From: Narthecium ossifragum
Lineage: Eukaryota > Streptophyta > Magnoliopsida > Dioscoreales > Nartheciaceae
DNA length: 64,000 nt
Reading direction: 5' to 3'
Assembly: GCA_963920575.1 (NCBI GenBank)
Contig: OY986964.1
Location: 16,805,987-16,869,986, forward strand
Part shown: piece after piece, positions 45,311-56,542 of the stretch
Position numbering within the stretch: position 1 is the first letter of the stretch
Layout: each line of letters starts with the position of its first letter
Notes under the pieces: model-generated
Told to the model about the DNA's origin: nothing
Database searches by the model: none
What the model saw: only the letters and a program-made list of their open reading frames with translations
Position numbers and translations under genes: made by a program

Positions 45311-46883
45311 TGTCGCGGCTTAACGCGCCCGATCAAAATTATAAATTTATAATCAAACTCTTAACTAACTACCTTTTTGGGTAGCTAGTGGTGAGTCCGA
45401 GTCGATCTACTTGAAAGAAACTAGGATTGAAGCGGAATACTAAGCATGGTTTTCTACCAAGAAGTTGGAAGAAAAGATTTAGTTCTGGGTTTTTAACTAG
45501 ACTAGACCAAAATTAATGCAAAAGGGTGATAAATATATGAAGAAAGGCCAAGGGATTCTTAATCAATAACAAGGGGTCTAATAGTTCTTCCTAAGACAAG
45601 GGTATACCTCCTCAAATTGAATGGTTAAATCCAAATGTCGATAGGCGAATGTCTAGTTCCACCTATCGCTCGACGAGGATCAGGTTAAGATCCCTCGTCG
45701 GTAAGAGCAAACATCTAATGATCGGCTACCGAATGATGAGTTGCGATCGCCGCTAACAAATCCTCTAATTAGGATGGATTCGTCACAAGAGAGATAACGT
45801 GGTATGGATCTAGGCGTGATAGCGAGGTGGTTCTAGCACCTCGCTGCCCAAAATCACAATGATAGGATGGGTGGAGAGTTAGGAATAGATTGGTGGTAGT
45901 TCTAGCACCACAATCTAGTCCAATCTTGGATTAGAATCCTTCGCCGTGAGACAATCTATGGTTCTAGCATGAATCCCTCTCACGAGAGGTTCCATCCAAG
46001 CCTTAGCATACAAAAGACCTAGATCTAGGGCACAATAGGGCAATCCAAGCATCCAAGAATGAAAACAACAACAAATTCATATAGAAATTAAATCCAATCC
46101 ATACAACCATCCAATAGAGTAGCACAAGCCCTAAATCCTAGGATTCCTTAAAAGAAACCCTTATTACATCATAAGAATCCCTAAGCTAAGAGTTTAGTGA
46201 CTCATCTTGGGGGTTTGATCCGTGGAGGGAGGTTGATGATGCTCTCCTTCCATGGATCTCCTTCAAAAAGGCCTTATTCTAAATTGGGTAAGAAGAGTTT
46301 AAAAGAGGAAAGGCTGGGACAAAGTCCAAGAGATGATGCCTAAAAAATGATCCTTATATGGTTGAAGATCGATCGTTCCCTTCCGTGTGGTCGATGCGCC
46401 CGTGGAAGATCGATCTTCCTATAGATGAAGATTGATCTTTGTTCTTCATGTACTATTCAGGTCTATAAAGTGATCGATTTTCTCGTAGGTGAAGATCGAT
46501 AATCTGAATTGTTGCGCTCTGTCATCTCTTTTGCACATGAAAGATCGATCATGGCCTACAGGAAGATCGATCCTTTGAAAACTTGCGCCTTGTCCCTGAA
46601 AATGCACATAGATGACCGATCTTCTCATGATGGAAAGATCGATCTTTGTTGTTCAGCTTAGATTTTGTCTTGATGTCTTTAAAGGATCGATCTTCTCCAA
46701 TAGAAGATCGATCTTCCTTATACTGAACTTGCCCGAATGATTTCGTTTTAGCTCCAAACTTGATCTAATCCTCGTTGAGGGCTCTTGTATCTGTAATGGG
46801 GTAATGGTAGTTAGTAAGGCATTACTCGGAGACTAGCAAGGCCAAATTGAAGGGTTGATTTGTGCACTTTTCACGTCTTATCA
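45311..46883 (-). repeat. C3 3' LTR (1573 bp)
   Basis: Minus-strand borders TGATAAGACGTG and GCCGCGACA. Paired GATCGATC palindromes with inserts lie at about 46365-46720, although this is an Athila and not a Tekay-type LTR. A minus-strand polypurine-like AAGTTAGGGGGTG abuts it at 46884-46896. Confidence 0.8.
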
Positions 46884-47857
46884 CACCCCCTAACTTGATC
46901 TTTGCTAGTCCTCGAGCAAAACAAAAGAAAAGTAAAACGAAGGGAAAGGAAAGAAATAAAAACTATCTAACAGCAATCACCCGACCTACGATTAGTCATT
47001 TCTTAAATAGCTTTGGTTCCTATGCAGTCAAGATTCATTCATATGGACACATAGATTCAAATGCATAACTCCATCTATCAAAGCATAAAACAAGTAAAAT
47101 GCAAGCAAATAACTCCATCAATAGCATCATTCAAAACACTTTAAAGCACTTGACCATGATTAGCGCTCATCTAAGCAATCCGTGTAGTCAAAGTTGCTAC
47201 TCAAGTACTCGGGGTCTCATAGTCATTCAAGTAGGGTTCCAATCAAAATTAGGCATCCTTAGCACCTTACACCGGTTGAACAAATGACAAGTTTTATTTA
47301 AAGCATTTTTTTTCTCTTTTTTTTCTTTTTCTCTTTTTATGAATAAAACCAGCGGTCATGCAATGCCATGATCCCTTAGGCTTTCTACTAGGCCCATCTA
47401 ACGGGATTTGGGCCAGTGGCTCCCCGGTCAGATGACCTAAAGGCACTAGGTGTTTTGGCACCCCTCAGGCTTAATTTCCCGAACCCAGCAGGCCACGAAT
47501 CACAGCTAACCAACAAGCTTTTATTCGATACTAGTGTGACTATGCAATGCCTTGATCCCTTAAACTTTCTTCAGGGCCCATTTAACGAGTGTTAGGTCAA
47601 TGACTCCCAAGCCAGATGGCTTTGGGGCATTAGGTGTTGAAGCACCCCTCGAACCTACACACTCGAACCTAGAAGGCTACGAATCAAGACTAGTCACTTT
47701 TATTAAACTTGTTCTTGGCCTCTAACTTGGCTTCCAACCCTACTACAAGTCATCTCAATCGAATGTAAATAGCCTTGGATTTCCAATCTATCAAGGTCCC
47801 CCAATCAAACACTAGTCGCCCCCGCATACAAGTGTAAGTGCACAAGTGGATTGGATC
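45311..47857 (-). mobile_element. Athila-type element C3, 3' end only
   Basis: The minus-strand 3' LTR (45311-46883) is followed by about 970 bp of 3' noncoding interior, then element D3 interrupts it. No coding region remains in the window. The interior has the polypurine tract complement and two tandem imperfect copies (47344-47500 and 47519-47690) of the conserved Athila 3' module also seen in D1 and F. Only the 3' side is visible, so no target duplication can be checked. Confidence 0.8.
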
Positions 47858-50492
47858 TGTGAGGACCCGTACCTCCAACCCGGTCCGACTGCGTTAGGTC
47901 GAGGGTTTGGGTTTGTGGTTTGGCCCGGTTGGCCTTAGGATGCGATCGGTTGATTGCATCGCTGCTTTTGACCCTAGTGGCATTTTGGTAAATATGCTCT
48001 CTGGCGGTCAGTTTCACACCCGCGTTGCACACATGGCCTTTGATTGATGTATGTGTTTGATTAGAACCTTAAGGGCGCGTCCGATCGAAAGATCGGAGCT
48101 CGATCGGGAGAGATCGAATCGGACGGCTGTGATGGATTCCAGCTTTCTATTTAAGCTCCTTCTTTCTCTTTCTTTCCTTCTTTCCTTCTCCTGCCGTTCT
48201 CTTTCTTCTCTCTCTCCTGCGACTGAGTACTAGGGCATCGGAGTGTGGATTTCGAGGAGCGGATTCCGGCGATCGGAGTTGGGGGATGCGTGGAGGAGCT
48301 GCCCTATCTCTTCAGGTAGGTGTTTCTACCTCGATCTTAGGATCGGGTTCTCCTAGGATAGGTTTATTGTATTTTCGATGTAGGAGTACTTATTAGAATG
48401 TTGTGTAACTTGTTGCATATGTGTTGTGGATGATTTCAAGTATTCCTATCCCGCCATTTCCGTATTTTATCGGCTGAATCTTGTACTGTCGCCGTTTATC
48501 GATTTTCGGCCGTTTTGACCTAAATTGGAGATTTAACAGTCAAAAATGTGATTTCTTTGCACGATTGGATTCCCCATCATTGATTACACATGTTTGCAAA
48601 GTTTCATTGAATTCCAACTTGAATTGATCCTTGAAATCCAAGAAATTGGATTTCCGACACTGTTCTGATGAACTGTGTCTAAGGCCCGACGGTCGATCGG
48701 TGCATCGACCGTCAAGCATTGATACGCTCTTTCGGGGCTCGACGGTCGATCGGTGCATCGACCGTCAAGTATTGATTTGCTATTTCTGGGCCTGACGGTC
48801 GACCGTCGGATCGACCGTCGGGCTCTGTCAGGATTTTAGCCTCCCAGGGTCGATGTATGGATCGACCGCGGGATCTTCTCTTTTCGCCATTTACCTGACG
48901 GTCGACCGTCGCATCGACCGTCAGGTGCTGTTTGCTTTTGGGCTTCCCAGGGTCGATGAGTGGATCGACCGCCGCCCTTTGGTTTTCTTCGTGTTGGCCT
49001 CACGGTCGACCGTGACATCGACCGTGGCCTCACGGTCGACCATCGGATCGACCGTCACATCGACCGTGGGCCCTTGAACATGGTTTTCTGGTCTTTCTTG
49101 AATGGCTTTCAATCGTGATTGATCTTTAAACATGTTAGGAGGTTTGCAAGTGAATTTTGTAGAGTTGTAAAAGGATTTCTATCGGGTTTGAGGATCGATT
49201 CGAGTATTTCCCTTTTTGGACGAATCTATGGTTTTGATCGCATTTAATACGTGTTTGATAAGTAGTTAAATGCTATATTGGGTTGCTTAACCATTAGCTA
49301 GCTATGAGTGCTAGTTAATGAGGAATTGTGGAACCTTAGCCTGTTGCCGCGCGAGTGCCGAGGGCTATTGTATAACTGTAGCCAGTTACCTGCGGGGTAA
49401 CTGTGGAACCTTAGTCTGTCAGGTGTAAGAGAGCACTGAAGACTATTGTATATCTGTGTTTAATGCTTTGCTCAGAGGTTTGGTTGGTTAGCATAGATTA
49501 TCTGTATTTGTGAGGCCTTTGCTATGCTTACCCTTAGGCTAGCTATAAGCTATGCCTAGCCCTGTATGATTAATGACATCTTGTTGCATGCTTATATCTT
49601 ATTATATGTGCCTGAGCATTGCATGCATCTTGATTGCATTAGAGGCATTTGAGGTTAGGCGGGCGATGGTTTGGATCGCCGATCCGAGGCTCTCGGGTAG
49701 TTCGGATCTAGCCTTAGGACCGTGGCTGGGTAGTCAGGAGTAGGGTGTGATCTTTTATAATCTGAATCTCTTGTGTTGAGGATTTGCGATAGTTGACTCT
49801 GATCAATGTTTGAGGTTTAGAGGTCGTGTCGGTTCTCCAAGGCCAAGTGCTAAGGATGGTTGTTGATGCGTTCCCGACGTGGTTCCCCAAGGCATGGTGT
49901 TCCTGCTTGGGTAAGGGTGATCCTGCATGTTACTGTTCCTTGGCCTCCTGTTAACATGTTACGGAGAGAGGTTTCATGACAGGAGCCATTGGGACATCGA
50001 TAGGGTTATGGGGCCCGTGGCATCCTTTAGACTTAGGCGGAGAAACAACACTGTTGTTGTTTTCCTCCCTTCAGTGTGCTGTAGAGTAGAACCCTACTGA
50101 GCTTATCGCTCACTCCTACCCGGGCTGCGTTTGCAGGTGCAGGCGCCAGTTCTTCTTCAGTAGAGCCGGCGGATCAGCTTTGGTGGCGCGACTACATCCA
50201 GAGGTGTTTGAGGTTGCTGGAGGACGACTGTTGTACTTTTGGCAGATTTTGTAAATTATGTACATTTCGAGAACTTTTGAGATTAATGTATAATATTCTT
50301 TCATTGGAAGATTTGTATCAAATGTTGAATAGTACAACTGATGTTATGTAAATTGAATATATGTTTACCTCTGGATTATAAATTGTTTAAGTTTTCCTAT
50401 AATTCCGCTTTGTATCGCGCTATTGGAGATGAATAGTGTAGGTTTCCCCTCACGCCTCGGCTCGGATGGGTTTTCTGGGTCGGGGCGTGACA
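47858..50492 (+). repeat. D3 5' LTR (2635 bp)
   Basis: Starts TGTGAGGACCCGTACCTCC and ends GGTCGGGGCGTGACA. A TATA-like TATTTAA (about 48148-48154) is preceded by CCGATCGAAAGATCGG words. The array at about 48683-49076 is built from ACGGTCGATCGG...CATCGACCGT pairs, the same layout as the GATCGATC arrays in LTRs A, B and D2 but with another word. Confidence 0.95.
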
Positions 50493-50495
50493 ACT

Positions 50496-50507
50496 TGGTA
50501 TCAGAGC
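50496..50507 (+). other. D3 primer-binding site, initiator tRNA-Met
   Basis: TGGTATCAGAGC, exact consensus, three bases after the LTR end. Confidence 0.95.
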
Positions 50508-50861
50508 AGGCTGTAGGTCCCAGGGATAGGATTAGGCTTGCGATTAAGGTTTTGAGTGTGGAATGGGATAGTTCTAGGTCTAGAACATCCTTGCATGTCT
50601 GTTTGCAATTGTGTGTGACGTGCTTATTTATCTGTTTGCTGTTGTGTTTTGCTGCTTCCCGGTTGCGTCATGACGTCTCAGGGGGAGATGTGCATATGCA
50701 CCGGTGTCGTCCATTCTCTCGCCTGACAGCGTCTCCCTCCGTGCTGGAGACGAGCGAGTAGGGATTGGACGTGTGTCGTCTTTGTACTTTCGAAATCTCG
50801 AGAGGTGAACCTGCTAGGGTTCAGAGACGGTGTTGGAGATCCTTCGACAGTAGAGGACTGA

Positions 50862-51140
50862 TTGAAGGAGGTGACCCGGATCCTGGATGTTTTGGACATC
50901 CTAGAGTATCGCTTGCTTGGGAAGCTGTTGTTTTCTTGCCTTCCCAAGAAGCGATTCGTAGTGGCGCTTGTCGGGGCCACTAGGGACACTGTTGGCTGTG
51001 TGTTGAGAACAGTTTGCGTACTGTCCTCTGGCATCTACCCTTGGAGGGTGGTGCAGTTGGGAGTACCCTCCTATGGTTCTGGGTACTCGCACCACGTGGC
51101 GACACGTGGGTTGGCTGGTTCATCTGACTCGGTAGGCTAG
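50862..51140 (+). pseudogene. gag: D3 gag remnant
   Basis: The frame reads KEVTRILDVLDILE, matching the AEEWL..V.RILDVL motif of chromovirus capsid. The preceding motif (an EVNLLGFRDGVGD-like stretch, 50800-50850) is in the same region but broken by a stop. Nothing further of gag or a zinc knuckle could be read before element F. Confidence 0.6.
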
Positions 51141-52497
51141 CGCGACAGCAGGGTGCTCCCTGGACTGTGTACTAGCTACTGAGACAGGTGACTTGAGGGT
51201 TGACACCGGGCAGTTGGCCGATGGTCGTGGTGAGTTTCGGGGTTGTCGTTCCTGCTTCTGGGGAACGGCAGGGTAGCCGTTGGTAGAGGCAGTGGTTTCA
51301 GCTTCAGCGACAGCCGTGGCAGCAGCAGCGTCGTGCCGGTCCTTTGAGAGGTAGCCTGAGCCGCCATACTAAGAGGTGTTCCATCGGGGTGCTCGAGTGC
51401 TAGCCGTTGTGGGTCTTTTCCGCCGACAGTGCTGGTTGCGAGGGACGCTAGGCGTTTACCGCAGAGCAGTCGGGCGTGACACACGGCGTGGGCCAGAGCG
51501 GTGGACTAGTGCCTCAATTGGGGCAGGTACCTTGGGCAGACGCGGGAATTCAGATTCCAGGAAATGGCTTCAGCAGCAGCCAGTTTCAGAGCCGCCAGCT
51601 TCATCTTTCAGCTTTCAGCTTCAGCCTTCAGCTTTTGGAGTGTCTTGCGGCTCGTGGTTTCTTGTGGTGCTGGGTGTTTCCCCCTTATGACTCGTCCCCG
51701 TGTAGCCTTGTTGGCTTGGGATTGGAGTTGGGTGTGGCTTTGGGAGTAGCCACTGATTGGGACAAGAGCTTGGGTTGGTTGCTCTTGTCGGGGCGTTTGC
51801 TAGAGGTTGGAAACCTCTAGGTGTCCGTCGCCCACGTGTGGTACACGTTGGGGTTCGACGGTTTCCTTTGTTGCGTCAGTTGGTTGCGCACCGGGTTGTG
51901 CTTCTTTGGCCGTGGGAAGGTGTCGTGGGTACACCTGACGGCGTTGTTTCGCTCTCGTTGAAGATCGCGGTTCGGTGATCCTTCTGCTTGTTGAGAGCTG
52001 GGGTTTGTTCACCGGCTTGTGGTGCACTCCCTCCCCGTTGTTTTCGAGGGTGCTCTGGAGAGCAGCTTCCCCTCGTTTTGTTGTTGTTGTTTGTGCAGCT
52101 GTCCTTTATGAAGAGCTTTCTGTATTGTCGCCTTCGCGGGACACCGAGTTTGAGGTTGAGGTTCCTTTGGGCGGTCTTGAGCGTTGCGAGATCGCACGTG
52201 GATGCTAGCAGCGTTTGGAGAGTCGAGGACTCGGTCGGCCGAGTCAGTAGCTCGGGACTTCGTTCGCCCAGGTGTGTTGCCTTAGAGGGGGTTCCGGTTC
52301 TCATTGTGGATGGTTCCCTCCATAGATGCATAGACTTCAGGAAGCTGGACGGTGTTGCAATACAAAGTATGCGCCCGCTGCAGTGTAACGATGATGGATT
52401 AGCAGTTGAGAGACTCGTCGACTCCCCCAGAGTTTGACCTTCACATCGGCTACACCAGCTGAGGATTCGGGATTGCGACATCCCAGGGATAGCCTTC
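51141..52497 (+). other. D3 interior, unreadable former coding sequence
   Basis: GC-rich sequence where the rest of gag and the protease should be. Frames of 60-220 codons on both strands have no gypsy motifs. It ends at the CCTTC target duplication of element F. Confidence 0.5.
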
Positions 52498-53929
52498 TGA
52501 TCGCTCACAAACGTCGTCGTTAAAACGTATGCAAAACGCAATTTAGAATTTATAATCCTTCAATCAATACTACTCTACAAATGTAGAACAGTGGTGAGAT
52601 CCGGAGTCGAACCACAGGGAAAGATTGTTTAACAAAAGAAGAAATCAAATTAAATCTCTAAACTCAAGTCCTAAGGCGAAGAAAAGGAATTTCAATGGTT
52701 TTGTTATCTAAGGAATTAAACTACTGAAAAAGCAATGAAAAGGTTGGGATAAATCAATGAGAGAAACAACCTAGGGATCCCTCAATCCACTCTAGCTTCA
52801 CTTCCTGTATCCTCTAGCTATCATCTTGCTTCTTCTCTAGACATTATGGAATCATGGCTTCTTAAGCTCAAATGAAACCCTAAAAGAAAGTTGGTGACTA
52901 CCTAAGGCATAACCTATCTTCGTGTAGCATAGATTGTCTTCGGACTTAACCTGAGTACAATCTATCTTTACTTAGCATAGATTATCTCAAAAGCATGTCA
53001 AAAACCACATGAAAACCATCTTATGGAACTCTACCATCAAGCACAGCAATCAAGTAGGACACAAAATACGTCAAGGGAAATACTTCCATCAACTCTATTA
53101 TCAATAAATTCAAATCCATAAGATCATGTCTATGAGAAAGAAATACAAGAATCAACTAGAAAATACAGAAAGTTACACTAGAGTTTCATGAAATCCCTAG
53201 ATCTAGAAGATTAGCCACTCATCTTTTGGATGAGATCCATGTGTTCGATGAAGAAAGCTTGAGATCTACACCACATCTCCGTCTTCTTCTCTAATCTGAA
53301 TTCCTCTGTTTTCCTCTCTATGGAGGCCCCCGGTTTTCCAGCCACAAAGCCCTTTTTATATCTTAATTCCCGGATTAGGGTTTCAAGGTTAAGTTAGACC
53401 TCAAGTGCAACTCGGAATTCCTGGTCCAACCCTGACAGCTTCTTCCAATCGCGACTGGGCTCAACCGGTTCGGAATTTGAGAATGAGTCCAACACAAAAG
53501 ATGTAGATTTGGAAGTCTTCTGTCTTATCCCGAAGAGTTTCTAATATTTAGACTTATCTAAAATATTTGGCGAATATTCTCCCAAGCGTCGACGGACCAG
53601 TCTTCCAGCAGCTAAATATCTCCATCTTCTTCAAACTGCTATCAACTCATCAGGAATCTCTGAAAGTGTCCAACATGAAAGTTGTATGTCTTGATGTCTT
53701 CTAGATGTCACCCAAATTTCAGAATATTTTGACTTAAGGATAATATCTGGTGAATATTGTGCTAACAATCGACAGAGCAGTGTATTTCAGCATATTAACC
53801 GAATTTCTTGCATTTCTTCTCAAAGCATGATTAAACCTGAAATCAACTAACAAGCTATCAAATACAACTACTCTAGGCCTAACAAAGCTAAGTTAAGGGG
53901 TTTAATCATGAACATTTAGTGACTCATCA
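52498..53929 (-). repeat. F 3' LTR (1432 bp)
   Basis: Minus-strand start TGATGAGTCACTAAATG, end GTGAGCGATCA. Similar to D1 LTRs over most of their length (for example the GTTAGGCCTAGAGTAG word). Confidence 0.95.
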
Positions 53930-56542
53930 CACCCCCCAGCTTACACTTTGCTAGTCCTCGAGCAAAGAAAATATAAAAAGAAAGCAATAAATCTAACTAG
54001 CCACTTTCGTAGGTCTCACGATTGCACTTAGCATGTGCAACAAGCCTTTAAACCCCTGGGTTACCCTAGTGGAGGAGTTATAGTCTCCTGAGGGTTTTCA
54101 GGGATGACACCCACAAACATCTATACATCCCCTTGAATATATCATTAGAATTCCATCATAATATTCATTAACTCTAATGCATGAAATAGAAATAATATCC
54201 ATAAATATACCCCTCAACTCATATTCACATAAAAACATAGTAAGTCAAAACATGTCATAACATATTTCCAACACTTCAACATATTTAATCATGATTAAAA
54301 ACAACTTTAACACTCCTGTGTGTGATTGGGGTTCTACATGCTCAGAGCATCAATTATATCTAAACACTTCAACCATTCAAGAATACGAACTTGGCCAAGT
54401 ACATATTTTCATTCGCCACTTTGCAATCTTTTTTTCATTTTTTTTTCATATATGACATGTGCAATGTTATGATTTCTTAAGCTTTCTTCATGGTCCATGT
54501 AACGAGGCTCAAGCCAGTGACTCCCAAACCAGACGGTTTTAGGGCACTAAGTGTAGAACACTCTTCAGACTCTAATGCTCAAACCATGAAGGCTACAAAT
54601 CATAACTAGTCATTTTTTTTCAGGAATTTCAACTGTTTTACGCGAACAACACACCTTGTTAGGCACATTGCCCGGTTACTAAGTATGAAACCCTTTTTGC
54701 ATATAAAACTCTTTTTTCTTTTTTTCAATTGCATACTTCTTATGTAACATAGCATAAGATCATAATTCTATCATAGTATCATGCTTTAGAATCTAATTTC
54801 AACTCATTAACATGTGAAAGTGAACATGTGCATTAGGATATGTCAAGTCATCCTTAGATCATGGTAAAAATGTTAAAGTATAGAAATAACATCATGCATA
54901 GCAAAAATTTACTATTTCTTATATGACATACAAGTCTCAGAATAATTCATAAAATAAATATCTAAAACATGCACTTTTATCAAATCATATTATAATTTCA
55001 TCCTTTTGACATATTTCAAGGGATGTATAAAAATTAAATTCATAGAATCTACCCCCCAACTTAAATGTAATTGTCCCCAATTACACTAAGTCACAAAAAT
55101 AAATCAAGAAGTAAAGCGTAGAGATAACCATCATGAACGCCTTAGAAATAGATTTCTCATGCTTCCAATTTTAGTTTAGGCACCGCCATCATAGAATAAA
55201 TACGTCCTTCCCCACCATAACCTGTCACAGAAATATATACCTTTCCAAAAAGATCAAATATAACAAATAAAAGATTCAAAAAGGTATTAGAATCAAAGAA
55301 AATTTTGGCAAAGTCTCCTTTGTATTTTCATGATATATTAATCTGTACAAACATGCACCACACAAAAATATAACATGTACAGATAAATAGTAAAGGAGAT
55401 AATACATCAAAAATAATTTTCTAGACATCACAGACAAGGAAATAAACAACCAAAATATCCAAGCAGAGCATCAAATTATTCGTAATCCACAGTATGGTTG
55501 TTCTCATCCACGGTCTGCAGCCCGCGACGAGATCAAATTCAAAATTAGCGGAGATAGGGAAAAGTGAACACTCGTGAATGCTGTGGGATGCATGGAGGAC
55601 TTGAATATATAGATTATGGTCCTGATTGAATATCTAGTCCGTCCGATCGGAAATCAGAACACTGTAGCGCTAGATCGTGTCACGCAGCCATCGGACGCCT
55701 GAAATTTCGCCGGCCGGTGATCAAGGGTGAAACGGCGTCGCCGGAGGACGGGGAAGGTACAGGAAGAATCGTTGAAGCCTAAGGAACGCATCTATGTAGT
55801 CTGATTGTGGAGTTGAAGCTTCCAGGTGGGAGATCAGAGATGGCCGGCGCGGAGAGGTTGATTGCCGGAATTGCATTCCGCTGATCGGGGCTCAAATCAA
55901 GGACGGGGACGATTGAGTAAGGATCGTGGAAGGCTAATGAAGTGTTCTATGGGGTTTGATTGAAGAATGGGGCTTCCAGGCGGCGGATGGAGGGTGGTCG
56001 GAAAGGTGGAAACCGACGGCGGTTGAAGTCGATGATCCCGGCGGCAAGGAGTTGTTTTGATTGTGGAGGAAGCTTCGTGGTGGCATGAGGAAGGTTATGG
56101 AGGTGGTTTGGGGTGGTGAGCGGCCGTGAATGGCGGTGAAGACGACGGCGGGGTGGCTCACCGGCGTCGGAGGAGAAGGTGGCGAGGGAAATGAAGGACG
56201 GGGATGAATAGGTGGAAGGTTGGCGGAGGTATCGGCGGTATTTTTAGGGGCTGGGGACGACCGGAGAGGTGGCGACGGGCGGCGGTGGTCGTCGGCTCGG
56301 GGATGAGCCGACGAGCCGGGACGACGAGCCGCGGGGAGAAGAAAAGAGCGAGAGGAGAGAGAAAACTCAAAGAAAATAAAGAAAATTCGGAAAAATAGGA
56401 AAAAGACGGGAAAAAAAATAAAAAAAAATCATGGAAAATCCTAAAAATTAAGGAAAATACGGGAAAAAAATATAAAACTTGGGTTGCCTCCCAACAAACG
56501 CGCAATTTTAGGTCTTTCGCTCGACTTCCCAAAAAGGTGCCA
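53930..56542 (-). other. F 3' noncoding region
   Basis: No gene supported. On the minus strand it runs from the post-integrase-type spacer (56450-56530) through a C-rich part (55550-56300) to AT-rich sequence with the conserved module (54455-54620), then a polypurine tract (complement CACCCCCCAGCTT, 53930-53942). The 3' ORF seen in D1 is missing. Frames such as 56158-56532 are composition artefacts. Confidence 0.7.

Noticed and set aside
51876..52541. 221-codon minus-strand frame
   Set aside because: It spans the junction between the D3 interior and the F LTR, so it cannot be an ancestral gene.
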